From Bifidobacterium dentium JCM 1195 = DSM 20436 (GTDB lineage Bacteria; Actinomycetota; Actinomycetes; Actinomycetales; Bifidobacteriaceae): a stretch of 64,000 bases of DNA. Below the pieces are notes generated by a model. It made no database searches. It was not told the origin of the DNA and saw nothing but the letters and a program-made list of their open reading frames with translations. A program made the translations under genes and the position numbers. Shown one piece after another: positions 52,617 through 61,214 of this stretch; within the stretch, counting starts at the first letter, position 1; the number at the start of each line of letters is the position of its first letter. The stretch is from contig NZ_AP012326.1 in assembly GCF_001042595.1 (NCBI RefSeq), positions 930,001-994,000 on the forward strand. Reading direction: 5' to 3'.

Positions 52617-53366
52617 GTGCGGCAGGGGGAAGGCGTGAAGACCAGGGCCTTGCGGGCCGCCGTGCCCAAGGTGCTGCCGATTTGCATTAGCTTCTTTTTC
52701 CTTGCCATGTCGTATGGCCTGCTGATGGGCACCCGGGGTTTCTCGTTCCTGTGGCCCATGTGCATGAGTGCGTTCATCTTTACGGGCTCCATGGAATTCG
52801 TTACCGTGAACCTGCTGGTCTCCGCCTTCAATCCCCTCGCCACACTGATGCTTGCGGTGATGATGGGCACCCGTCATGTGTTTTACGGCATCTCCATGCT
52901 TGGCAGATTCAAGAGCATGGGGCTGAAGAAGCCGTACCTTATCTACGCCATGTGCGATGAAACCTTCGCCGTCAACAATAGCGTACGGATTCCCGATGGT
53001 GTGGATCGTGGCTGGTTTTACTTCTTCGTATCGCTGCTCGATCAGTCATCATGGGTCCTTGGAGCCACCGTCGGCGGCATCGTCGGCGGACGGCTGACCT
53101 TCGATACCTCCGGATTGGATTTCGTGATGACCGCGTTGTTCGTGGTCATCTTCGTGGACCAGTGGATGAATTCGAAGCGCAGAAGTCATATGGCCGCTTT
53201 GACCGGCATCGTCGTGCCGGTCATCTGTCTGGCGCTGTTCGGAGCCGACGATTTCATGATTCCCTCGTTGCTCGCCATGCTGGTGATGTTTCTCATGGTC
53301 CGGCCGTATCTTGGCGATTTGAAAACCGACGGGGGATTCGACGAACGGGAGAATCGCGCGAGATGA
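52617..53366 (+). CDS. azlC: AzlC-family branched-chain amino acid exporter subunit
   Basis: 249 residues with about seven helices: [54 protein letters not shown] and [10 protein letters not shown] are the AzlC family hallmarks. With AzlD it exports branched-chain amino acids or azaleucine. GTG 52617 is chosen because AAGGAGG (52602-52608) is 8 nt before it; ATG 52611 is too close and ATG 52596 precedes it, but either is possible. It overlaps azlD by 4 bases. Confidence 0.88.
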   Translation: MRQGEGVKTRALRAAVPKVLPICISFFFLAMSYGLLMGTRGFSFLWPMCMSAFIFTGSMEFVTVNLLVSAFNPLATLMLAVMMGTRHVFYGISMLGRFKSMGLKKPYLIYAMCDETFAVNNSVRIPDGVDRGWFYFFVSLLDQSSWVLGATVGGIVGGRLTFDTSGLDFVMTALFVVIFVDQWMNSKRRSHMAALTGIVVPVICLALFGADDFMIPSLLAMLVMFLMVRPYLGDLKTDGGFDERENRAR

Positions 53367-53701
53367 TCATGACTACCTGGCAGGGCGTCGTAACTGTGCT
53401 GATGGCGGTGCTCGGCACCGTCGTCACTCGATTCCTGCCGTTCCTGCTGTTCCCCGAATCCAAACAACCGCCACGTGTCATTGAGTATCTTGGCAAAGTG
53501 TTGCCGTATGCCATGACCGGCCTGCTTGTCGTCTATTCGTTGAAGGGAGTACAGCCGCTTTCCGGCAACCACGGCATTCCCGAGGCGATCGCCATCATCG
53601 TGATCGTGTTGCTGCACCTATGGAAGAGGAACATGCTGCTGTCGATTGCGGGCGGCACCATCGTCTACATGCTGCTCATCCAACTGACATTCGTCGCGTA
53701 G
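53363..53701 (+). CDS. azlD: AzlD-family branched-chain amino acid exporter subunit
   Basis: A small 112-residue protein with four helices: [49 protein letters not shown] and a last one from [13 protein letters not shown] 53363 overlaps the azlC stop (ATGA); ATG 53369 (MTTWQG) is also possible. Small hydrophobic partner of AzlC. Confidence 0.88.
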   Translation: MIMTTWQGVVTVLMAVLGTVVTRFLPFLLFPESKQPPRVIEYLGKVLPYAMTGLLVVYSLKGVQPLSGNHGIPEAIAIIVIVLLHLWKRNMLLSIAGGTIVYMLLIQLTFVA

Positions 53702-53850
53702 ATGCGAGCATGATGTGGTGTGGCGCTGTCATCATCGAACGAGTGTGGCGACAGGGCGGTCCGTAACAATTGCGGGCCATCCCGTCCATAGCCCCCTGGC
53801 ATGTCCCATATCGTGAGAAGTAACTCAGAAATACATTTCTCTCGCTTACG

Positions 53851-53910
53851 CTGTTGCCTTAGCCACAAGCAAGAAGGGTTCGATTACTCGAATCCGGCTA
53901 AACCCAACAG
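53851..53910 (+). promoter_or_regulatory. Structured 5' leader of cstA
   Basis: Nested helices: CTGTT/AACAG (53851-53855 with 53906-53910), TTAGCC/GGCTAA (53859-53864 with 53896-53901) and GGGTTCGA/TCGAATCC (53876-53883 with 53888-53895, one G-U pair, loop TTAC). The last hairpin stacks directly on the second. The element ends 20 nt before the cstA start. It looks like a folded RNA leader, but an overlapping protein operator is also possible. Confidence 0.5.
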
Positions 53911-53930
53911 TTAATTGAGAGAGAACGATA

Positions 53931-56345
53931 ATGACTAGTGCAGCAAGCACTGCCGGCGCCCAGGTCCCTGCGCCCGGCAAGCTGGAGTTCAAGGATGACT
54001 ATACGCCGGAAGAGGCGCAACGCGTCATTCGCAATTCGAAAGGCCTACCGGTCGGCGTGAAGCCGAAGATGGTATGGACTTGGCCAAAGGCCTTGCTGTG
54101 GGCCGCCATTTCCATTGTGTGCGCCATTGGCTGGGCCATTCTGGCCGTGTCCCGTGGCGAGCAGATCAGCGCCATCTGGTTCGTGGTCGTGGCCATCTGC
54201 TCCTATGCCATCGCATACCGTTTCTATGCGTATTACATTCAGATTAGAATCATGCGCACCGATGACGCGAACGCCACCCCGGCCGAGCGTGTGCATGATG
54301 GCGCCAACTTCGAACGCGCCGATCGCCGCGTACTTTTCGGACAGCACTTCGCCGGCATTTCCGGCGCGGGCCCGCTCGTCGGCCCGATTCTGGCCGCTCA
54401 GATGGGTTATCTGCCGTCCGTGCTGTGGATCATTCTCGGCGTGATCTTCGCCGGTGCCGTGCAGGACATGCTCATGCTGTGGATTTCCGCCAAGCGCCGC
54501 GGCCGTTCCTTCGGCCAGATGGCCGCCGACGAGATGGGCAAGTTCGGTGGCATGGTGCTGTCGATCTTCCTGGTCGTCATGACCGCCATCGCCATGGCGT
54601 TCCTCGCCCTTGTGGCCATCAAGGCCATGGCCGCCTCGCCGTGGGCCGTGTTCTCCATCGGCATGACCATCCCGATCGCACTGATCATGGGTTGCTACCA
54701 GCGCTTCCTGCGTCCGGGACGCGTCATCGAAACCACTGTCCTCGGCTTCGTGCTGCTCGTGCTTGACATCGTGGCCGGTGGCTGGATCGCCGATTCCCCG
54801 GTGCTTGCTCCGATCTTCACCCTGTCCGCCAAGGAACTGGTCATCGCTCTGGTGATCTACTCCTTCTGCGCGGCCGCTCTGCCGCACTGGTTGCTTGTCA
54901 CTCCGCGAGACTATCTGTCCACCTTGATGAAGATCGGCACCTTGGTGCTGCTCGTCATCGGCATCATCATCGCCAATCCGTCAGTCAAGGTGCCGGGTCT
55001 GACCGAGCTCGCCTCCACGTCGACCGGGCCGACCTTCTCCGGCAACCTGTTCCCGTTCCTATTCATCACCATCGCCTGCGGTGCCCTTTCCGGCTTCCAC
55101 GGCGCAGTGAGCTCCGGCCTGACCCCGAAGGCCCTGGAGAAGGAGAACCAGATCCGCATGATCGGCTACGGCTCCATGCTGGTCGAATCCTTCACCGCCG
55201 TCATCGCACTGATTGCGGCCATCACCATTTCCCAGGGCGTGTACTTCTCCACCAACATGTCCGCAGCCCAGATCTCCGCCGCTTCCGGTGTGACCATCAC
55301 TTCCACCTCCACCGCCGACGAGCAGGCCGATGCCGCCGTCAAGGCAGTGGGTTCGATGAAGGTCTCCGACATCGAAGGCAACCAGATGAAGGTCACCTGG
55401 GATTCCGAGGACTCCAACGGCGACGTCAAGACCTATGAAGGCGCCGAGGCCCTGAAGCAGGCCGCTTCCGATATCGGTGAGAAGTCCATCGTGTCCCGTA
55501 CCGGTGGCGCCACCACCTTCGCCATGGGCATGGCCTCCTTCCTGAAGTCCTATCTCGGTGGACAGAACTCCATGGCCTTCTGGTACCACTTCGCCATCAT
55601 GTTCGAAGCGCTGTTCATTCTCACCACCGTCGACAACGGCACCCGCGTCGCCCGCTATCAGATCGGCGAGATGCTTGCCAACGCCAAGAGGCTCAAGAAG
55701 TTCGGCGATCCGACTTGGCGTCCGGGCAACATCATCACTACGCTGATCGCCACTGCGTTGTGGGGCACCATGCTGTACATGGGCGTTTCCGACGCCAACG
55801 GCGGCATCAATGCCATGGTTCCGATCTTCGGCATCTCCAACCAGCTACTTGCCGCCGCCTGCTTCATGTTGGTGACGGTATGCGTGGTCAAGATGGGCCG
55901 CGCCAAGTACGCATGGATTCCGGTCGTGCCGCTGGTGTGGGACGTGGCCGTGACTTTCACCGCCGACTTCCAGAAGATCTTCGATTCCAAGATCGGCTAT
56001 TTCGCCGCGGCCAAGACCTGGCAGACCAAGATCGACTCCGGAGAACTGACTGGCGAGGCATTGGCCAATGCCAAGGCATCGCTGTCCAACGCCTATCTCG
56101 ACGGCGTGCTGTCCGTGTTCTTCTTCATCATGATGGCCACTTTCCTGATTTGCGGCGTCGTGGTAATCGTGAAGACCCTCAAGGCGGGCAAGTTCGGTGT
56201 GGAAACCACGTCCGAGGATCCGTTCGTCGAATCCGAATGGTTCGCTCCGTCCAGCCTGATCGCCACATCTCTCGAGAAGAAAGTCGCCCGCGAGTATGCG
56301 GCCAAGTCCTATGAGCTGGCCCACGAAAGCAAGGCGGCCGCCTGA
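53931..56345 (+). CDS. cstA: Carbon starvation protein CstA
   Basis: 804 residues with about 16 helices. It has RFYAYYIQIRIM, HFAGISGAGPLVGPILAAQMGY, KRRGRSFGQMAADEMG and WRPGNIITT...TLIATALWG, all CstA-family features. The family takes up peptides or pyruvate under carbon limitation. A hydrophilic loop (about 445-525, including STSTADEQADAAVKAVGSM) is probably extracytoplasmic. GAGAGAGAACG precedes ATG 53931. The stop overlaps the ATG of the ybdD frame (TGATG). A structured leader lies upstream. Confidence 0.93.
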   Translation: MTSAASTAGAQVPAPGKLEFKDDYTPEEAQRVIRNSKGLPVGVKPKMVWTWPKALLWAAISIVCAIGWAILAVSRGEQISAIWFVVVAICSYAIAYRFYAYYIQIRIMRTDDANATPAERVHDGANFERADRRVLFGQHFAGISGAGPLVGPILAAQMGYLPSVLWIILGVIFAGAVQDMLMLWISAKRRGRSFGQMAADEMGKFGGMVLSIFLVVMTAIAMAFLALVAIKAMAASPWAVFSIGMTIPIALIMGCYQRFLRPGRVIETTVLGFVLLVLDIVAGGWIADSPVLAPIFTLSAKELVIALVIYSFCAAALPHWLLVTPRDYLSTLMKIGTLVLLVIGIIIANPSVKVPGLTELASTSTGPTFSGNLFPFLFITIACGALSGFHGAVSSGLTPKALEKENQIRMIGYGSMLVESFTAVIALIAAITISQGVYFSTNMSAAQISAASGVTITSTSTADEQADAAVKAVGSMKVSDIEGNQMKVTWDSEDSNGDVKTYEGAEALKQAASDIGEKSIVSRTGGATTFAMGMASFLKSYLGGQNSMAFWYHFAIMFEALFILTTVDNGTRVARYQIGEMLANAKRLKKFGDPTWRPGNIITTLIATALWGTMLYMGVSDANGGINAMVPIFGISNQLLAAACFMLVTVCVVKMGRAKYAWIPVVPLVWDVAVTFTADFQKIFDSKIGYFAAAKTWQTKIDSGELTGEALANAKASLSNAYLDGVLSVFFFIMMATFLICGVVVIVKTLKAGKFGVETTSEDPFVESEWFAPSSLIATSLEKKVAREYAAKSYELAHESKAAA

Positions 56346-56384
56346 TGTCGCGACGGTTGGTGGCGACGCTGTCCAAGGCGTGGC

Positions 56385-56549
56385 GTGGTCTGGTACATGC
56401 GGGAGATCAGCGGCGAAGCAAGATACGATCATTATCTTGAGCACTTCGCCGCCGAACATCCCGATGAACGGCCATTGAGCGAGAAGGAGTTCCTGCTCGC
56501 CCGCGAAGCCTATGACAGGGAGCATCCCAACACCAGCTGCTGTTGCTGA
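56385..56549 (+). CDS. ybdD: YbdD/YjiX-family small protein, start split into another frame
   Basis: Small cstA-linked protein. The 54-codon frame (GTG 56385, with AAGG upstream at 56375) reads WYMREISGEARYDHYLEHF, EHPDERPLSEKEFLLAREAYD and ends SCCC, matching the YbdD pattern (YDxYxxH, HPD, CC end). The natural start is probably ATG 56345, overlapping the cstA stop. Its frame reads MSRRLVATLSKAWRGL, the expected N-terminus, but then runs to a stop in the other frame. One base has to be skipped near 56388-56390 to join the two. Alternatives are pseudogenisation, programmed frameshift, a sequencing error, or true initiation at GTG 56385. Confidence 0.7.
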   Translation: MVWYMREISGEARYDHYLEHFAAEHPDERPLSEKEFLLAREAYDREHPNTSCCC

Positions 56550-56561
56550 CAAGGCATGATG

Positions 56562-56600
56562 AGCGTCCCCGTTTCCCGATTTGGGAACGGGGACGCTTCC
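56562..56600 (+). terminator. Terminator of cstA-ybdD
   Basis: AGCGTCCCCGTTTCCC (56562-56577) pairs with GGGAACGGGGACGCT (56583-56597, one bulge), followed by TCC. It lies 12 nt after the ybdD stop. Confidence 0.7.
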
Positions 56601-56726
56601 ATATGGTGGACGATTGCATGCGGATACGCACTGAATTCGGTGCAACGAGATTGATGGCAACCGTCGTTTCATCATGAACCATTCGGGCTCTGACACGCGT
56701 TCCTTGCCTGTCTGTAGGCTGGAAAC

Positions 56727-59700
56727 ATGTCTTTCTTCGATATGTTTGGCCCCCTGTTCGATCCTTCGGAAGGTGCGAACCGTTCCGACAGGCAACGTTC
56801 CTCGAATGATGATCCGATCATCCTCAATGTCGAGACCGATGGCGACACCACTTCGCGGTCCGGTTCGAGCGTGCCTCCGAAAGGTCCTTCCCGTCCGCGT
56901 ATCGCCCGGCGTCCCAACCGCCCCCGAAAAGGAGCATCGCGCGGCAACAAGATTCTCATCGGCATAGTTCTGGCCTTGGCCATCGTCGTCGGCCTGTTTT
57001 TCGCATTGGCGCAGTTCATCACCGATGTCATGTGGTACGACCAACTTGGTTTCCAAAGTGTGATATGGACGCAGCTGGGCACCAGGATCGGTCTGTGGAT
57101 CGCCTATGCGCTGTTGCTTGCCGGTGTCAGCTTCATATCCGCAACCTTGGCGATTCGGGCGCGTCCGGACGCAGCCGACGGCTCCACCATCCGTGTCAAG
57201 GGCGACACCATCGAAATAGGCAAGGGCGTGAGTTCCAGAAACGCCCGTCGCGTGGCCGTGGTCGTCTCGCTGATCGTAGGCCTGATCTTCGGTGCACAGT
57301 TCAACTCGAACTGGTCCGAAATCCTGCTCATGTTCAATGCGCAGAGCTTTGGTACCACCGATCCGCAATTCGGACTTGACAACGGCTTCTACGTGTTCGT
57401 GCTGCCTGGACTGCGTCTGATCATGTCGGCCGTATCGCTGTTGTTGCTCGCCGGCATCATTTTCTCCGTCATCACGCATGTGCTCATGGGCGGCATCCGC
57501 ATCACCATGCCGGTCAACGGCCGTGGTCTGTTTAACATCACCAAGCGTGCCCGCCGTCAGATCGGCATCTGGCTGATGCTCAACATGTTCGCTTGGGCCG
57601 CCAACCAGGTGGTCGGTGTGTTCTCCACCCTCACGACGGAGGGTAGTCGCATTACCGGCGCGACCTACACCACGGTGAACGCCACCATTCCGGTCACCTT
57701 CGTCATGGCCGCCATCACCGTCATCCTCGGTGTGGTGTTGGGCATATGGATTATGAAATCCCATGCTCTGGAAGGCCAGGCTCCTATCGCTGTGCGTGCC
57801 TCCGAAGCGTTGAAGGCGTGGAAGGTGCCGACCGTGGCCATCGCATCCGCCGTTGTCGTCAGCCTGGTGCTCACCGTTGCATGGCCCATGCTGTTGCAGC
57901 GTTTCCGTGTCAATCCGAACGCGCAGGAGATGGAATCCACCTACATCCAGCGCAACATTGACGCCACTCGCGTTGCTTACGGCCTGAACAAAGTGAAGAC
58001 CGAGCAATATAAGGCCACCACCGAAGGCGAGGCCGGCGCGTTGGCCGATTCCGCCGAATCCACCGCGCAGATCCGACTGCTTGACCCGCAGATCGTCTCG
58101 CCGACCTTCAAGCAGCTGCAGCAGTCCAAGCAGTACTACACCTTTGCCGACACGCTGTCGGTCGACAAATATGAGGTGGACGGTGTGAGCCAAGACACCG
58201 TCATCGCGGCCCGCGAACTTGATCTTGACGGCCTTGACAACCGTAATTGGGTGAATGACCATACCGTATACACGCACGGTTATGGCGTGGTCGCCGCCTA
58301 TGGCAACAAGGTGACCAGCGATGGCCAGCCGAAGTTCTTCGAATCCGGCATCCCCAACCAAGGCAAACTGACGGATTCCGAACAATACGAGCCACGCATC
58401 TATTTCTCCCCGAACGCCTCCGAATACTCCATCGTGGGCGCTCCTGATGGCACCAAATCCTGGGAATTCGACTACCCGACCGGCTCTGAAGGTGCCACCA
58501 ACACCTTCAAGGGCGATGGTGGTCCGAAGATCGGCAACATCTTCTCCCGTCTGCTGTATGCGATTCGTTTCGGTTCCGATCAGATTCTCTTCTCCGATCG
58601 TGTGAACGCCAATTCGCAGATTCTCTACGATCGTTCCCCGAAGGAACGCGTGGCCAAGGTCGCTCCGTACCTGACCCTTGACGGCCGCGTGTATCCTGCC
58701 GTGGTCGACGGGCGTGTGAAGTGGATCGTCGACGGCTACACCACCTCCGATGCCTACCCATACTCGCAGATGACCGATTTGGGAGATGCGACCAAGGACT
58801 CCACCACGGAGACCTCGTCCACCGTCACGGGTTTGAATTCGCAGAACGCCAACTATATCCGTAATTCGGTGAAGGCCACCGTCGACGCCTATGACGGTTC
58901 GGTGGATCTGTATGTGTGGGACGAATCCGATCCGGTCATCAAGGCATGGGAACAGATCTTCCCCGGCCAGTACCATCAGCTTTCCGAAATCTCCGGCGAT
59001 CTGATGAGTCACCTGCGTTATCCGGAAAGTCTGTTCAAGGTACAGCGTGAGCTGCTCGCCAAGTATCATGTGTCTTCCGCGAACCAGTTCTTCTCCGGCG
59101 AGGACTTCTGGCAGACCCCGGTCGATCCGACCGAATCGCAGCAAGCCCAGCAGCGTGACATTCTGCAGCCGCCGTATTATCTGACCTTGCAGACCGGCGG
59201 ATCCAACGAGCCGGTGTTCTCGCTCACCTCATCGTATATTCCGGCAGGTTCCTCGACACGAGAGATCCTGACCGGCTTCCTGTCGGTCGATTCCGATGCA
59301 GGCAACGAGAAGGGCAAAATCGGTTCGAACTATGGCACCATCCGATTGCAGGAGTTGCCGAAGGACTCCAATGTGCCCGGTCCGGGACAGGCACAGAACA
59401 ACTTCAACGCCTCGGCAGACGTATCCAAGGAATTGAACCTGCTCGAATCCGGTTCCACCAACGTTCAGCGAGGCAATCTCCTCACCTTGCCGCTTGGCGG
59501 TGGTCTGGTGTACGTCCAGCCGGTGTACGTGAAATCCTCCGGTTCCACGAGCTTCCCGCTCCTGAAGAAGGTGCTTGTGGCCTTCGGTGATCAGGTCGGG
59601 TTCGCCAACACCTTGGACGAGGCGCTTGATCAGGTGTTCGGCGGCAATTCCGGAGCATCCGCCGGTGACGCCGAGAACGTCGAAGGCGGTACTTCGTCCG

Positions 59701-59951
59701 GTAAGACGGATGGCAAAACCGACTCCAGCGGCCAGCAGGGTGATACCTCGCAAGGCGGATCCACGGATTCGAGCACCGGAAATGACACGAGCGGCACGGC
59801 AAGCGGCGATTTGAAGAACGCGCTGAACGATGCCGCCCAAGCAATGAAGGATTCCGACGCCGCCATGAAGAAGGGTGACTGGAGCGCCTACGGTGAGGCG
59901 CAGAAGAAGCTGCAGGAAGCCTTGAACAAGGCCATCGAACTCGAGCAGTAG
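56727..59951 (+). CDS. UPF0182 family giant membrane protein
   Basis: 1074 residues. After a basic N-terminal tail (about 1-70) there are about seven membrane helices (about 75-390; for example ILIGIVLALAIVVGLFFALAQF). A large extracytoplasmic domain (about 400-1000) contains RNIDATRVAYGLNKVKTEQY, EYSIVGAPDGTKSWEFDYP and YYLTLQTGGSNEPVFSLTSSYIP. A Ser/Thr/Asp/Gly-rich stretch (about 1000-1045) and a helical C-terminus follow. UPF0182 proteins are found in actinobacteria and have no established role. ATG 56727 lies at a simple promoter spacer with no strong ribosome site. Confidence 0.92.
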   Translation: MSFFDMFGPLFDPSEGANRSDRQRSSNDDPIILNVETDGDTTSRSGSSVPPKGPSRPRIARRPNRPRKGASRGNKILIGIVLALAIVVGLFFALAQFITDVMWYDQLGFQSVIWTQLGTRIGLWIAYALLLAGVSFISATLAIRARPDAADGSTIRVKGDTIEIGKGVSSRNARRVAVVVSLIVGLIFGAQFNSNWSEILLMFNAQSFGTTDPQFGLDNGFYVFVLPGLRLIMSAVSLLLLAGIIFSVITHVLMGGIRITMPVNGRGLFNITKRARRQIGIWLMLNMFAWAANQVVGVFSTLTTEGSRITGATYTTVNATIPVTFVMAAITVILGVVLGIWIMKSHALEGQAPIAVRASEALKAWKVPTVAIASAVVVSLVLTVAWPMLLQRFRVNPNAQEMESTYIQRNIDATRVAYGLNKVKTEQYKATTEGEAGALADSAESTAQIRLLDPQIVSPTFKQLQQSKQYYTFADTLSVDKYEVDGVSQDTVIAARELDLDGLDNRNWVNDHTVYTHGYGVVAAYGNKVTSDGQPKFFESGIPNQGKLTDSEQYEPRIYFSPNASEYSIVGAPDGTKSWEFDYPTGSEGATNTFKGDGGPKIGNIFSRLLYAIRFGSDQILFSDRVNANSQILYDRSPKERVAKVAPYLTLDGRVYPAVVDGRVKWIVDGYTTSDAYPYSQMTDLGDATKDSTTETSSTVTGLNSQNANYIRNSVKATVDAYDGSVDLYVWDESDPVIKAWEQIFPGQYHQLSEISGDLMSHLRYPESLFKVQRELLAKYHVSSANQFFSGEDFWQTPVDPTESQQAQQRDILQPPYYLTLQTGGSNEPVFSLTSSYIPAGSSTREILTGFLSVDSDAGNEKGKIGSNYGTIRLQELPKDSNVPGPGQAQNNFNASADVSKELNLLESGSTNVQRGNLLTLPLGGGLVYVQPVYVKSSGSTSFPLLKKVLVAFGDQVGFANTLDEALDQVFGGNSGASAGDAENVEGGTSSGKTDGKTDSSGQQGDTSQGGSTDSSTGNDTSGTASGDLKNALNDAAQAMKDSDAAMKKGDWSAYGEAQKKLQEALNKAIELEQ

Positions 59952-59973
59952 CTTCCCTGTGCGTCTTTTCGGA

Positions 59974-60014
59974 GAGGAGTCGTGTCCGCGAGTGTGGATG
60001 CGGCTCCTCTTTCG
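59974..60014 (+). terminator. Terminator after the UPF0182 gene
   Basis: GAGGAGTCG (59974-59982) pairs with CGGCTCCTC (60001-60009, one G-U pair), followed by TTTCGTT. Confidence 0.7.
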
Positions 60015-60042
60015 TTATTCGGGAACGCTATGGTAGGCAACC

Positions 60043-60555
60043 ATGACCGAATATACCTATCGAATCGCCGGTGAGCACGACCTCAGGGCCATCACCGACA
60101 TCTATAATGCTGCCGTCATCGCCGGCGGTTCCTCAGCCGACCTTTCACCGCGCACCCTTGAACAACGCAAGGTCTGGGTCGAATCGCACCAAGATCCATA
60201 TGCGGTGTTCGTCGTCGAAGCGGCGGATGACGACGGTAACCCGCAGACGGTCGGTTTCGGTGCGTTGTCCGTGTTCTATGACCGTGCCGGCTACGACGGC
60301 GTCACCGATCTGGCCTACTACGTCGATCCTGCATGGCAGGGCAAGGGCGTGGGTACCTACACCCTGACGAAGCTGCTTGAGGAATGCCGCAAGCGTAATA
60401 TGCGCAAGGCCTGCGGCATCATCTTCGCCGACAATGCCGGCTCCATCGCGCTGATGAGGCGTTTCGGCTTCACTCAATTCGGCCTGATGCCGGCGGCCGC
60501 CACCGATTCCACCGGCACCATGCGTGACATGAGTTACTGGTATCTCGACCTGTAA
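60043..60555 (+). CDS. GNAT acetyltransferase (phosphinothricin-acetyltransferase-like)
   Basis: 170 residues with the GNAT acetyl-CoA motif VDPAWQGKGVGTYTLTKLLEE (Q/R-x-x-G-x-G/A), the first strand IYNAAVIAGGSSADLSPRTLEQR, DLAYYV and IIFADNAGSIALMRRFGFTQFG near the end. The early IYNxxV and the late FADN-xxSxxLxxxFGF pattern fit PAT/YncA-type N-acetyltransferases acting on amino-acid-like or toxic amines. The actual substrate is unknown. It has a clean spacer of about 60 nt before pth. Confidence 0.87.
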   Translation: MTEYTYRIAGEHDLRAITDIYNAAVIAGGSSADLSPRTLEQRKVWVESHQDPYAVFVVEAADDDGNPQTVGFGALSVFYDRAGYDGVTDLAYYVDPAWQGKGVGTYTLTKLLEECRKRNMRKACGIIFADNAGSIALMRRFGFTQFGLMPAAATDSTGTMRDMSYWYLDL

Positions 60556-60614
60556 GTACAATTTTCCCGGTCAACGACAGAGGAAACAGTAGAACGGGAA
60601 CGTAGGAAAGAACG

Positions 60615-61214
60615 ATGGCATCTGATTTCTGGCTGATTGCAGGATTGGGCAATCCGGGCTCCAAGTACGAAGGAACGCGCCACAACATGGGATTCATGAC
60701 AGCCGACCTGCTGGCGGAACGCTGGTCGGTCAATTTCTCCGATCACAAGGGGCTGGCCATGCTCGGCAAAGGCGTAATGAACCTGTCGGGCCGCAATGTG
60801 AAGTTCTTTCTGGCCAAACCGCTGACCTACATGAACGATTCCGGCAATGCGGTGGCTTCCATCAGCTCGTACTACCAGATTGAACCGAATCATATCGTGG
60901 TAGTCCATGACGACATGGACCTTGATTTCGGCCGCATCAAGGTCAAGTCCGGAGGCTCCGCCGGCGGACACAACGGCATTAAGTCCATTGATCGTTCGCT
61001 TGGCACGCCGAAATACGCCCGTGTGCGTATGGGCGTCGGCCATGCCCAACGCGGTGCGCACGCCCACGACAATACGGTGAACTGGGTGTTGGGCGGATTC
61101 GGGCCGGACCAACGCAAGCAGTTGCCTGAATTCCTTGCCGATGGCGCCGATGCGGCCGAGACCATCATCTTCGACGGTCTCGCCAAGGCTCAGGAGCAGT
61201 TCAATGGCCGCTGA
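60615..61214 (+). CDS. pth: Peptidyl-tRNA hydrolase
   Basis: 199 residues that free stalled peptidyl-tRNAs. The active-site residues are visible: Asn in GLGNPGSKYEGTRHNMGF (with catalytic His in TRHNMGF), Asn in KPLTYMNDSG and Asp in VVHDDMDLDFG. GSAGGHNGIKSIDRSLGT and RVRMGVG complete the family motifs. AGGAAAGAACG precedes ATG 60615. Its last 10 bases overlap mfd, which is a frequent actinobacterial gene order. Confidence 0.97.
   Translation: MASDFWLIAGLGNPGSKYEGTRHNMGFMTADLLAERWSVNFSDHKGLAMLGKGVMNLSGRNVKFFLAKPLTYMNDSGNAVASISSYYQIEPNHIVVVHDDMDLDFGRIKVKSGGSAGGHNGIKSIDRSLGTPKYARVRMGVGHAQRGAHAHDNTVNWVLGGFGPDQRKQLPEFLADGADAAETIIFDGLAKAQEQFNGR

Noticed and set aside
53876..53895. tRNA-like T-arm before cstA
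   Set aside because: The GGGTTCGA hairpin is similar to a T-arm, but no acceptor stem, D-arm or anticodon arm can be folded around it.
55845..59144. A 1099-codon open frame on the minus strand across cstA and the UPF0182 gene
   Set aside because: It is the antisense shadow of two strongly supported genes; it has low-complexity His/Gly/Asp-rich composition and no family motif or ribosome site.
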